5,109 bases of DNA from CAYRZF01 sp964428805. Its GTDB lineage: Bacteria; Methylomirabilota; Methylomirabilia; Rokubacteriales; CSP1-6. Below, piece by piece: positions 1 through 4,441 of the stretch. The stretch covers positions 1-5,109 of the forward strand of contig CAYRZF010000124.1 in NCBI GenBank assembly GCA_964428805.1. The letters are read 5' to 3'. The first letter of the stretch is position 1; each line of letters begins with the position of its first letter. The translations under genes and the position numbers were made by a program. The notes under the pieces are model-generated. The model did not search any database, was not told the DNA's origin, and saw only the letters and a list, made by a program, of their open reading frames with translations.

Positions 1-10
1 CCTTTCCTCG
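1..10 (-). promoter_or_regulatory. Shine-Dalgarno-like sequence of an off-window gene
   Basis: Read on the minus strand this end of the window is CGAGGAAAGG, a purine-rich string with GAGGA. It lies about 5 to 15 bases after the transcription start predicted from the strong promoter at 22-50. I infer that it is the ribosome binding site of a minus-strand gene whose start codon is just outside the window. A minus-strand ATG at 16-14 is a competing start. It would sit at the transcript's 5' end with no leader, and it has no good ribosome binding site. Confidence 0.3.
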
Positions 11-21
11 TTGCATCGAAA

Positions 22-50
22 ACTCTATGCCTCTACCTGTCCGCTGTCAA
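22..50 (-). promoter_or_regulatory. Strong sigma-70-type promoter reading out of the window
   Basis: On the minus strand there is a perfect -35 hexamer TTGACA (50-45), a spacer of exactly 17 bases and the -10 hexamer TAGAGT (27-22, four of six matches to TATAAT). Transcription would start near position 15 and leave the window to the left. It begins ten bases past the stop of the 77-residue gene on the same strand, so the next gene can be expressed independently of the microprotein operon. The gene itself is not visible. Confidence 0.55.
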
Positions 51-59
51 GGCGGTCAG

Positions 60-293
60 TTAGTCCGTTTGCCGAGCGACCACAAACCAGTTGGAGCGGG
101 GACGACTGCTCGGCTGGCGGCGGTCGCCGCCCCGCCGCTCCGGCTCGTGCGCCCGGTCGCGCCACCGCCGCTGCCCTCGCCGCCGGTCGAGGAGGACCTG
201 GACTCTCTCGACCCCAGAGAACTGTCGCGTCAGATAGTCGCAGAGGTCGGGCGCATCTTCGGCGACGATTAGCAGATGTTCGAAGCGATTCAT
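60..293 (-). CDS. Small arginine-rich protein of unknown function (77 aa)
   Basis: This is the third gene of a minus-strand chain of microgenes, encoding 77 residues. The N-terminus reads MNRFEHLLIVAEDAPDLCDY, a beta-strand/helix start reminiscent of the first strand of a receiver-like fold. After about residue 30 comes a very basic region with VLLDRRRGQRR and, further on, EPERRGGDRR. I recall such paired Arg clusters from uncharacterised short proteins of soil and subsurface bacteria; their function is unknown. The basic stretch could bind nucleic acid or acidic lipid, which is inference only. The ATG at 293 was chosen over upstream in-frame starts for three reasons: the residues before it are low-complexity Arg/Gly/Asp sequence, the ATG shares one base with the preceding gene's TAA (TAATG), and GGTGG lies 7 bases upstream. 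It has no signal peptide or membrane segment. Confidence 0.7.
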   Translation of the reverse strand: MNRFEHLLIVAEDAPDLCDYLTRQFSGVERVQVLLDRRRGQRRWRDRAHEPERRGGDRRQPSSRPRSNWFVVARQTD

Positions 294-409
294 TACTTGC
301 CCACCAGCAAGAAGACGAGCCAGACCGTCGCAATCGCCACCACCATCCCGATCACGTTCGCGAGATCCCGGCACGCCTGCTCGTCCTCGGAGGAGAGGCG
401 AGTTTTCAT
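293..409 (-). CDS. Single-span membrane microprotein (38 aa)
   Basis: The product has 38 residues. Residues 1-17 are polar and charged (MKTRLSSEDEQACRDLAN). Residues about 18-36 form one hydrophobic helix (VIGMVVAIATVWLVFLLVG), and the protein ends in a single Lys. This looks like a small inner-membrane protein with a cytoplasmic acidic/basic head, though the topology is uncertain. Its ATG overlaps the TGA of the upstream microgene (ATGA), and its TAA overlaps the ATG of the next gene (TAATG), which indicates translational coupling. AAGG lies 7 bases before the start. I know no family for it. The evidence that it is real is the clean transmembrane pattern and the tight overlaps at both ends. 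The frame is otherwise too short to score statistically. Confidence 0.6.
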   Translation of the reverse strand: MKTRLSSEDEQACRDLANVIGMVVAIATVWLVFLLVGK

Positions 410-564
410 CGCTCAACCTTGAATTTTGATCGCTGCGGCGTGCGTAGCCTCAGCCACCGCTGATAGGCGAGTTCGCGCTTCAGCCAGGTTGAACCGCGGA
501 CACCGAGCCACGCCACGAGTCCGCCTACGCCAGCACCAAGCACGAGCCGGCCCGCTTTCTTCAT
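406..564 (-). CDS. Small membrane-anchored basic protein (52 aa)
   Basis: This is the first gene of the minus-strand microgene chain, encoding 52 residues. It starts MKKAGRLVLGAGVGGLVAWL: two Lys and an Arg, then a Gly/Val/Leu-rich hydrophobic helix at about residues 7-22. A strongly basic tail follows (about ten Lys/Arg in the last 30 residues, with several Trp and Tyr), suited to lie along the cytoplasmic membrane face. There is no lipobox and no clear signal-peptidase site, so a retained anchor is more likely than secretion. A modest GAGTG lies 8 bases before the ATG. The TGA overlaps the next gene's ATG by four bases (ATGA). It has no known family. A competing minus-strand frame over 413-751 was set aside because it lacks recognisable protein features. 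Confidence 0.55.
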   Translation of the reverse strand: MKKAGRLVLGAGVGGLVAWLGVRGSTWLKRELAYQRWLRLRTPQRSKFKVER

Positions 565-591
565 GGGAACTACACTCGTTCGCTTTAGCCA

Positions 592-607
592 GGCATCTCT
601 CGTGCCA
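592..607 (-). promoter_or_regulatory. Candidate sigma-54 promoter of the microprotein operon
   Basis: Minus strand TGGCACG (607-601), four bases, then ATGCC (596-592). The sigma-54 consensus is TGGCACG-N4-TTGC(A/T). Here the invariant GG and GC are present with exactly ten bases between them, and only the first T of TTGC is changed. Transcription would start near 581, giving a leader of about 17 bases that still contains the GAGTG ribosome binding site of the 52-residue gene. No enhancer-binding protein site was recognised further upstream. I saw no good sigma-70 pair in the same interval. Confidence 0.45.
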
Positions 608-733
608 CCTTAACAAAGCAATGAACACGGCCACATGGGAGGTCGTGCTCTTACCTATCGTGCCCAGTCTGTGAAGCAACTTGCCTATTTTGAGGACTCC
701 AATCCACGGCGCGAGCGGCTCAGGCGACAGGTG

Positions 734-762
734 TTGACTCCCGGGAAACAAGTGGGCAGAAT
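734..762 (+). promoter_or_regulatory. Sigma-70 promoter of the tRNA-Lys/tRNA-Glu unit
   Basis: A -35 hexamer TTGACT (734-739, five of six) and a -10 hexamer CAGAAT (757-762, four of six) are separated by 17 bases. The predicted start, near 769, lies only a few bases before the mature 5' end of tRNA-Lys. That is typical of stable-RNA promoters with very short leaders. Confidence 0.55.
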
Positions 763-771
763 CATTGACGC

Positions 772-847
772 GAGCCGTTAGCTCAGTAGGTAGAGCACCT
801 GCCTTTTAAGCAGGGGGTCGGTGGTTCGATCCCACCACGGCTCACCA
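772..847 (+). tRNA. tRNA-Lys (anticodon UUU)
   Basis: A full 76-base cloverleaf including encoded CCA. The acceptor stem GAGCCGT pairs with ACGGCTC and the D arm is GCTC/GAGC. The anticodon stem CCTGC/GCAGG encloses loop CTTTTAA with anticodon TTT. The T arm GGTGG/CCACC carries TTCGATC. The discriminator is A and CCA is encoded at 845-847. It decodes AAA/AAG lysine codons. The last base of CCA is directly followed by the first base of tRNA-Glu. Confidence 0.97.
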
Positions 848-926
848 GACCCCGTCGTCTAGTCTGGCCAAGGACGCGACCCTTTCAAGGTCGAGATCGC
901 GGGTTCGAATCCCGCCGGGGTCACCA
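848..926 (+). tRNA. tRNA-Glu (anticodon UUC)
   Basis: A 79-base cloverleaf with encoded CCA. The acceptor stem GACCCCG pairs with CGGGGTC and the D arm is a short GTC/GAC stem with an enlarged loop. The anticodon stem CGACC/GGTCG encloses loop CTTTCAA with anticodon TTC. The T arm GCGGG/CCCGC carries TTCGAAT, and the discriminator is A. It decodes GAA/GAG glutamate codons. In glutamyl-tRNA-dependent pathways it also supplies tetrapyrrole synthesis. It has no promoter of its own and must be processed from a joint transcript with tRNA-Lys. Confidence 0.96.
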
Positions 927-957
927 CTTCTTCTCATGCTGTTGCACCCGCCTTTAA

Positions 958-990
958 TGAGCTATGGACTCCGCCGAGAGCGGAGGCTCA
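958..990. repeat. Bulged inverted repeat between convergent tRNA and hydrolase genes
   Basis: TGAGC (958-962) pairs with GCTCA (986-990). An inner perfect stem CTCCGC (969-974) / GCGGAG (980-985) has a 5-base loop. A 6-base bulge interrupts the left side. It spans the hydrolase stop codon and lies 31 bases after tRNA-Glu. Neither strand has a T-tract after the stem, so it is not a classic intrinsic terminator. It could still protect 3' ends or slow convergent transcription. Confidence 0.35.
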
Positions 991-1843
991 TGCACCAGTC
1001 CTCGATTGCCCGGCGCATCGCGTCCGGCTGCTCGGTGGGGATCCAGTGCCGCGCGTCCAGCCTGACGACCTGGTAGGCCGGGAACTTTGCCAGCAGCTGT
1101 TCGGTGAGCATGGGATCGCTGAAGATGCTCCCGGTGGAGAGTAGCGCGAGGACCGGGGTCGTGATGGCCGACAGATCGGGGAGTGGGCTGCTCACAGCGA
1201 TCAGTGCCTGCAGATAAGTTCCGCTCGGCGTGGTGCGCAGGTCGAGCCAGGGAGACGCGTACCGCTTCAGCAGCGCATCGGCCGATCCCCCCGCCGAGAG
1301 AGTCGCCCGGGTTTCGCGATCGAGTTCCTCAAGGTTGAGGGGCGCCAGCCGCCGGCGATGGATTCCGAACGCGTTCAGCGCGCGGATGAGCCAGACCGCC
1401 GGAACGAACAGGCGCCGGAGCCTGGCGATCAGCCGCATGCGGCCGGCCAATGCCTCGTGGAGCACGGGCTCGACGAGGACGAGTCCCGAGGCCTTCCCGG
1501 GATAGTGGGCGCTGAACTCCACGGCGATGTTTGCGCCGAGGCAGTGCCCGGCCACAACGGCCCGCGGATAGCCCTCCGCGTCCAGGATGGCCGCAAGGTC
1601 GGCGGACCATTCGGCCATGCCGATGCGCCCACGGTGAAGAGACAGACCCTGTCCACGGAGATCGACCCGCAGGAGGTCCCATGACTCCCTCAGGGTCGTC
1701 CGGGCTACAAACTCGGACCACCGGGTCATGTTGCTGGCGAGACCGTGGAGCAATACGAGGACCTGGCGTGGTGGGCCAGGCCGCCAGAGTCGGTACGCAA
1801 TGACTACGCCGTCGGACGCCCTCAGGGTCCGGGCGGTGTCCAT
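962..1843 (-). CDS. Alpha/beta-fold hydrolase with Cys nucleophile
   Basis: A 293-residue cytoplasmic alpha/beta hydrolase of usual length. The order of motifs is canonical. The first strand is followed by LVLLHGLASN (oxyanion-hole HG at 33-34) and then by DLRGQGLS near residues 60-67. The nucleophile elbow is AGHCLGAN with Cys101 (codon 1543-1541). A likely catalytic Asp243 lies in TGSIFSDP, and catalytic His266 lies in DARHW near the C-terminus. Most relatives have Ser in the elbow. Cys occurs in dienelactone hydrolases and PHA synthases, so esterase, lactonase or thioester chemistry is possible but the substrate is unknown. The ATG at 1843 fits the family N-terminus but lacks a good ribosome binding site. 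An in-frame GTG at 1951 has GGGAGGGG 10 bases upstream and would add 36 residues with poorer coding bias. The gene is convergent to the tRNAs. Confidence 0.88.
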   Translation of the reverse strand: MDTARTLRASDGVVIAYRLWRPGPPRQVLVLLHGLASNMTRWSEFVARTTLRESWDLLRVDLRGQGLSLHRGRIGMAEWSADLAAILDAEGYPRAVVAGHCLGANIAVEFSAHYPGKASGLVLVEPVLHEALAGRMRLIARLRRLFVPAVWLIRALNAFGIHRRRLAPLNLEELDRETRATLSAGGSADALLKRYASPWLDLRTTPSGTYLQALIAVSSPLPDLSAITTPVLALLSTGSIFSDPMLTEQLLAKFPAYQVVRLDARHWIPTEQPDAMRRAIEDWCMSLRSRRSP

Positions 1844-1922
1844 CCCGTGGCAGTCATCGCCGCTAGCGACCTCTGAGAGGGCGGTGCGGCTCGTGCCTCC
1901 CTCGTCGTCGCTCCTCAGCCGT

Positions 1923-1936
1923 CGTCTTGGAAGACG
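1923..1936. repeat. 14-bp near-perfect palindrome (CGTCTT-GG-AAGACG)
   Basis: CGTCTT and AAGACG are exact inverted copies separated by only two bases. The centre is too tight for a stable RNA hairpin, so a dimeric repressor site is the more natural reading. It lies about 80 bases upstream of the preferred hydrolase start, where an operator could act. If translation begins at the alternative GTG it is inside the coding region and may be chance. Confidence 0.25.
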
Positions 1937-1947
1937 CGGGCGCGGGA

Positions 1948-2103
1948 TCACTGCTGACTTGCCCCTCCCGGCGTGGAAGTCGAGGCGGTGGAAGGAGCAG
2001 ACGATGCTGAGGCCCGGCCGCTATCGGCGGCCGGCTGGCGGCGATCAGGGATTTCCGTGAGCGCGCCCAACATCAGGACCAGCAGGACGCGGGAGTTTTT
2101 CAC
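1948..2103 (-). CDS. Possible small secreted or anchored protein (51 aa), doubtful
   Basis: A GTG-started minus-strand frame of 51 residues. It begins with Lys-Asn-Ser-Arg and a short hydrophobic run VLLVLMLGAL (residues 6-15), then EIPDRR, and ends in a Ser/Ala/Thr/Pro-rich tail. The head resembles a short signal or anchor segment and the tail is low complexity. In favour: GGAG lies 6 bases before the GTG, a -10 box TAGAAT lies just upstream, and the stop TGA overlaps the hydrolase's alternative GTG start (GTGA). Against: the hydrophobic run is short, there is no known family, and a strong GC hairpin falls inside the frame. It may instead be the leader region of the hydrolase transcript. Confidence 0.3.
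   Translation of the reverse strand: MKNSRVLLVLMLGALTEIPDRRQPAADSGRASASSAPSTASTSTPGGASQQ
2014..2034. repeat. GC-rich perfect hairpin (8-bp stem, 5-base loop)
   Basis: CCGGCCGC (2014-2021) and GCGGCCGG (2027-2034) are exact inverted copies around TATCG. All eight pairs are G-C, so the RNA hairpin would be very stable. It has no following T-tract on either strand. On the minus strand it lies in the transcribed region between the TAGAAT box and the hydrolase, where it could pause transcription or restrict ribosome access. Confidence 0.4.
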
Positions 2104-2122
2104 GAGACGCTCCACGATTACG

Positions 2123-2151
2123 ATTCTAGGGGAAAATCAAGCCCGAGGGAA
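2123..2151 (-). promoter_or_regulatory. Candidate promoter for the hydrolase transcript
   Basis: Minus strand -10 hexamer TAGAAT (2128-2123), five of six matches. A weak -35 TTCCCT (2151-2146, three of six) sits 17 bases upstream. Transcription would start near 2116, a few bases before the GGAG ribosome binding site (2113-2110) of the small ORF at 2103. The hydrolase would then have a leader of about 270 bases, or about 165 if it starts at 1951. Confidence 0.35.
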
Positions 2152-2215
2152 GGGAGCAGAAGCGGGGGGGTAACGGACCGCGTCAAGCCCGATGTTTGAT
2201 GGCGTCGCTGCCTTC

Positions 2216-2284
2216 CGCGCTCACATTGAGGGAGAGTTTTTTGCTCCCTACCGCGCGACAGGAGTTCGCGCTGGACTGAGGGAG
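2216..2284. repeat. Imperfect direct repeat CGCGCT-N4/5-TGAGGGAG
   Basis: Copy 1 is CGCGCT (2216-2221), five bases, TGAGGGAG (2227-2234). Copy 2 is CGCGCT (2267-2272), four bases, TGAGGGAG (2277-2284). The TGAGGGAG halves lie exactly 50 bases apart, close to five helical turns, and both are upstream of the promoter of the TPR/barrel gene. Copy 1 also overlaps a small hairpin, AGGGAG (2229-2234) with CTCCCT (2244-2249). A pair of activator sites is possible but not proven. Confidence 0.35.
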
Positions 2285-2302
2285 CAGCGGCTTCATCCCT
2301 TA

Positions 2303-2331
2303 TTGACTTCGTGACCCCGACCCCATAGTGT
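2303..2331 (+). promoter_or_regulatory. Candidate promoter of the TPR/barrel gene
   Basis: TTGACT (2303-2308, five of six) is followed by 17 bases and TAGTGT (2326-2331, which keeps the key TA and final T). The predicted start near 2338 is only about 12 bases before the ATG at 2350. It lies after the AAGGGG string at 2332-2337, so this transcript would be nearly leaderless. A start further upstream would restore that Shine-Dalgarno sequence. Confidence 0.35.
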
Positions 2332-2349
2332 AAGGGGCGTTTGGATCCT

Positions 2350-3951
2350 ATGGGCCTCGCGCGGACTGTCCTGTGCCTCGCTCCGCTGCTCCTCTGGGGA
2401 CTGCTCTCGCCGGTCCCGTCCGGGTTTGCCGCCCAGCAACACTCGACCGAACCCGCAGGGGTCTACATCGACCGCGGGATCCTCGAGTACGACGACAAGA
2501 AATACGCCGAGGCCCTGAAGAACTTCCTCGAGGCTTTGCGGATCGACCCCGAGAACGCGGAGGCACGCTACTTCGTCGGGATCGCCTACCTGGCCCTGGA
2601 CCAGGCGGACCAGGCCATCGCCCACCTCGAGAAGGCGCGCCAGCTCGACCCGAATGACCTCGATATCGTCTTCAACCTCGGTGTCGCGTACTTCACCAAG
2701 GGGGACTACGAGCGCGCCCAGGCCCAGTTCCTCTTCGTCCACCAGCGGGATCCCAAGCGCGAAAACCTCGGCTACTATCTGGGGTTCATCCATTTCAACC
2801 GGAAGGAGTACGAGCAGGCTCTTCGCTACTTCCAGGAGAACGTGTCCAGCGACATCCGCTTCCAGCAGCAGAACCGCTTTTACATCGGCCTGACGGAACA
2901 TCACCTGGGCCGGGACACCGAGGCGGCCCGGGACCTGGGCGAGGCGGTCGCCCTCCGCCCCACCTCGCCCCTGGGGCGGACCGCCAAGCTCTTCGCCGAG
3001 GCGATCGCCCCGAAGCCGGAACCCAGACGGTACCGGATCGGGGTAAGTGGCGGCGTCTCCTACGATGACAACCCCGCCCTGGCGCCGTCGGAGAACGTCC
3101 TGGGGCTCCGGCAGTTTAAGCAGGGTAGCACCGCCCAGATCGCCCAACTGAGGCTGGAATACGATCTGATCCAGGCGGAGGCCGATACCCTGACGGCAAG
3201 CTACCAGATCTTCTCTAACGTCTACAACAACGTCCAGAACCTGGATGTTCTTGACAACACCTGGGGGGCGAACTACGTGCACCAGGCGAAGCTGGGCACG
3301 CTGCCCGCCTGGTATGGGGCCCAGTACAGCTACGACTACCTGCTGCTGAACTATGACGTTTTTCTATCCACTCACACCGCCACCGCTTCCCTGACGCTGT
3401 CCGAGAACGACTCGAACTTCACGAGCATCCAGCACCGGTTCCAGGATAAGGACTTCCGCTTCCCGATCACGCTGGGTATTCCTCAGGAGAAGCGCGACGG
3501 GCAAAACTATCTCCTCGGCGTGTCCCACATCCGGCTCTTCGCCGGAGGCAAGCACTTTGTGCGTGTCGGCTACCAGTTCGAGATTGAGGACACCCAGGGA
3601 GCCGATTACCGGTACTTCGGCAACAAAGTCTCGGTGGGCTTTCAGGTGACGGGCCCGTGGGATGTCCGCTTCCAGGCGGGCTACGATTTCCAGTACCGGG
3701 CTTATCCGAACACCAACATTCTCGCCGTGACCCTGAACCAGGAGCAGGCAGCCGGTTCCGACGTCCAGGGCGCCCCGTTTAAGACTCTTCGGCGCGACAA
3801 GGACCACGTGTTCACGGCCTCCCTCTCGCGTGATTTCGGCTACGGGCTCAGCGCCTCTCTCGAGTTCTTCAAGGAGTTTAACAATTCCACGTTCTCCCTG
3901 TTCGAGTTCAACCGAAACGTGGTCACGTTGTCCGTCGGCTGGAAGCACTGA
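2350..3951 (+). CDS. TPR protein with C-terminal outer-membrane beta-barrel
   Basis: An exported 533-residue protein. Residues 1-28 are a signal peptide (hydrophobic Leu/Pro core, cleavage after GFAA). Residues about 37-206 hold about five tetratricopeptide repeats with the usual spacing (YAEALKNFLEALRIDPEN, then DQAIAHLEKARQLDPND, then YERAQAQFLFVHQRDPKR, plus two weaker ones). From about residue 225 to the end there are alternating amphipathic strands rich in Tyr, Phe and Gln, opening YRIGVSGGVSYDDNPAL and closing NVVTLSVGWKH, as in an outer-membrane barrel. A periplasmic TPR domain ahead of a barrel recalls SLAM-type lipoprotein-export proteins and polysaccharide secretins, but identity with either cannot be shown. 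An upstream TTG at 2341 is possible, but the ATG at 2350 gives a normal signal peptide. The next gene follows after 28 bases with no terminator, suggesting co-transcription. Confidence 0.88.
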   Translation: MGLARTVLCLAPLLLWGLLSPVPSGFAAQQHSTEPAGVYIDRGILEYDDKKYAEALKNFLEALRIDPENAEARYFVGIAYLALDQADQAIAHLEKARQLDPNDLDIVFNLGVAYFTKGDYERAQAQFLFVHQRDPKRENLGYYLGFIHFNRKEYEQALRYFQENVSSDIRFQQQNRFYIGLTEHHLGRDTEAARDLGEAVALRPTSPLGRTAKLFAEAIAPKPEPRRYRIGVSGGVSYDDNPALAPSENVLGLRQFKQGSTAQIAQLRLEYDLIQAEADTLTASYQIFSNVYNNVQNLDVLDNTWGANYVHQAKLGTLPAWYGAQYSYDYLLLNYDVFLSTHTATASLTLSENDSNFTSIQHRFQDKDFRFPITLGIPQEKRDGQNYLLGVSHIRLFAGGKHFVRVGYQFEIEDTQGADYRYFGNKVSVGFQVTGPWDVRFQAGYDFQYRAYPNTNILAVTLNQEQAAGSDVQGAPFKTLRRDKDHVFTASLSRDFGYGLSASLEFFKEFNNSTFSLFEFNRNVVTLSVGWKH

Positions 3952-3979
3952 CCCGCACAGGCCTTTTGATCATGGTACG

Positions 3980-4315
3980 ATGAGTGGGATGAAAAGAATC
4001 TTGTGGGTGGTCCTTCCGGTCGTGTTCGCAGTGCTCCAGGTCCAGGCGCCTCCCGTCCGTGCCCAGCAGCCGGCCACATCGGTCGAGGTCCACCTGAAGC
4101 TTTCCCGCAAGCTCCCGGCTGCGCAACCGCTGCCCGAGCCGCGAATCGCGGAGAAGGACGCCGAGCAGGCGATCGCCGAAATGAAGGGGCGCGAGTGGCG
4201 CGACGAACTGCTCCGAGAGGTCCTACAGGGCCGAGTCCGACGGCCGGACCTCGACCCCGGCGTCATCAGCGGTATCCAGTCACGCAATATCAACGACGCC
4301 CTCCGCCGCCGCTAA
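3980..4315 (+). CDS. Small exported helical protein, unknown function (111 aa)
   Basis: A 111-residue protein. It has an N-terminal MSGMKR, a hydrophobic core (ILWVVLPVVFAVLQV) and a signal-peptidase I site after PPVRA (residue 28), leaving a mature periplasmic protein of about 83 residues. The mature part starts with a short strand-like stretch (VEVHLKLSRKL) and a Pro-rich linker. It continues with a charged helix (EKDAEQAIAEMKGREWRDELLREVLQ) and ends in a basic DALRRR tail. No Cys, lipobox or known domain is seen. It lies 28 bases after the TPR/barrel gene on the same strand, so a partner or chaperone role for that protein is a reasonable guess. The ATG at 3980 or the one at 3989 could be the start; neither has a strong ribosome binding site. 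The signal peptide is intact with both. Confidence 0.75.
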   Translation: MSGMKRILWVVLPVVFAVLQVQAPPVRAQQPATSVEVHLKLSRKLPAAQPLPEPRIAEKDAEQAIAEMKGREWRDELLREVLQGRVRRPDLDPGVISGIQSRNINDALRRR

Positions 4316-4332
4316 GCAGGACGGAAGTTTTT
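4302..4332 (+). terminator. Weak intrinsic-terminator-like hairpin
   Basis: TCCGCC (4302-4307) can pair with GG (4319-4320) and CGGA (4322-4325) with one bulged base and an 11-base loop. It is followed by AGTTTTT (4326-4332). The stem overlaps the stop codon of the small exported protein. It is short and bulged, so termination is likely partial. A new promoter follows immediately, which supports a transcription boundary here. Confidence 0.35.
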
Positions 4333-4338
4333 GCCCTG

Positions 4339-4365
4339 TTGCCCCTGTGTTTCCTATGGTATAGT
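4339..4365 (+). promoter_or_regulatory. Extended -10 promoter of the FecR-domain gene
   Basis: The -10 hexamer TATAGT (4360-4365, five of six) is preceded by TGG, forming the extended -10 element TGn-TATAGT. A -35-like TTGCCC (4339-4344) stands at a short 15-base spacing, which an extended -10 can tolerate. The surrounding bases are locally AT-rich in an otherwise GC-rich region. The predicted start is near 4372, giving a leader of about 70 bases. Confidence 0.5.
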
Positions 4366-4384
4366 TTATTGCGAAGATGGATCC

Positions 4385-4437
4385 GGGAGCCGCGCCAGTA
4401 GGCTCCTGACGAATTGGCCCTTCCAGGGAGGTTTCCC
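4385..4437 (+). promoter_or_regulatory. Leader hairpins and ribosome binding site of the FecR gene
   Basis: The leader holds a stem GGAGCC (4386-4391) / GGCTCC (4401-4406) with a 9-base loop, extendable by one G-U pair. Further on is a strong Shine-Dalgarno AGGGAGG (4425-4431), 10 bases before the GTG start. GGGA of that site (4426-4429) can pair with TCCC (4434-4437) around GGTT, so the site could be partly masked. No known riboswitch or thermometer fold was recognised. Confidence 0.4.
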
Positions 4438-4441
4438 CCAA

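Larger units (their letters stand above)
1844..2349. other. Gap of about 500 bp between divergent genes
   Basis: The divergent spacer between the hydrolase (minus) and the TPR/barrel gene (plus). It holds a doubtful minus-strand small ORF with its own -10 box, a 14-base near-palindrome, a strong GC-rich hairpin, an imperfect direct repeat and a candidate promoter for the plus-strand gene. Each is listed separately. I saw no convincing larger gene here: the open frames are low-complexity shadows without ribosome binding sites. Confidence 0.5.

Noticed and set aside
27..272. Plus-strand frame of 81 codons, open to the left edge, with an acidic helix-like C-terminus
   Set aside because: It lies antisense to the better supported 77-residue gene, is Pro/Ala-rich low complexity, and has no ribosome binding site. 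Its acidic end mirrors the Arg clusters of the gene opposite.
413..751. Minus-strand frame of 112 codons over the first microgene and its upstream region
   Set aside because: It starts with TTG, spans the sigma-54-like promoter, and shows no domain or membrane pattern. The overlapping 52-codon frame has an ATG, a membrane helix and an ATGA junction.
772..926. tRNA genes as an integration site of a mobile element
   Set aside because: No repeated tRNA 3' end, integrase or insertion-sequence feature is visible in the window.
958..990. Intrinsic terminator for the tRNA unit or the hydrolase
   Set aside because: The stem is good but there is no T-tract on either strand, so it is kept only as an inverted repeat.
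2192..2314. Plus-strand 40-codon ORF starting MFDGVAAFRAHIEGEF
   Set aside because: It looks mildly protein-like but has no ribosome binding site, overlaps the direct repeats and the candidate promoter, and has low third-position GC compared with real genes here.
2293..3282. Long minus-strand frame of 329 codons
   Set aside because: It is antisense to the TPR/barrel gene and is the usual Val/Leu/Glu-rich shadow of a GC-rich coding strand. The plus-strand frame has clear TPR repeats and a signal peptide.
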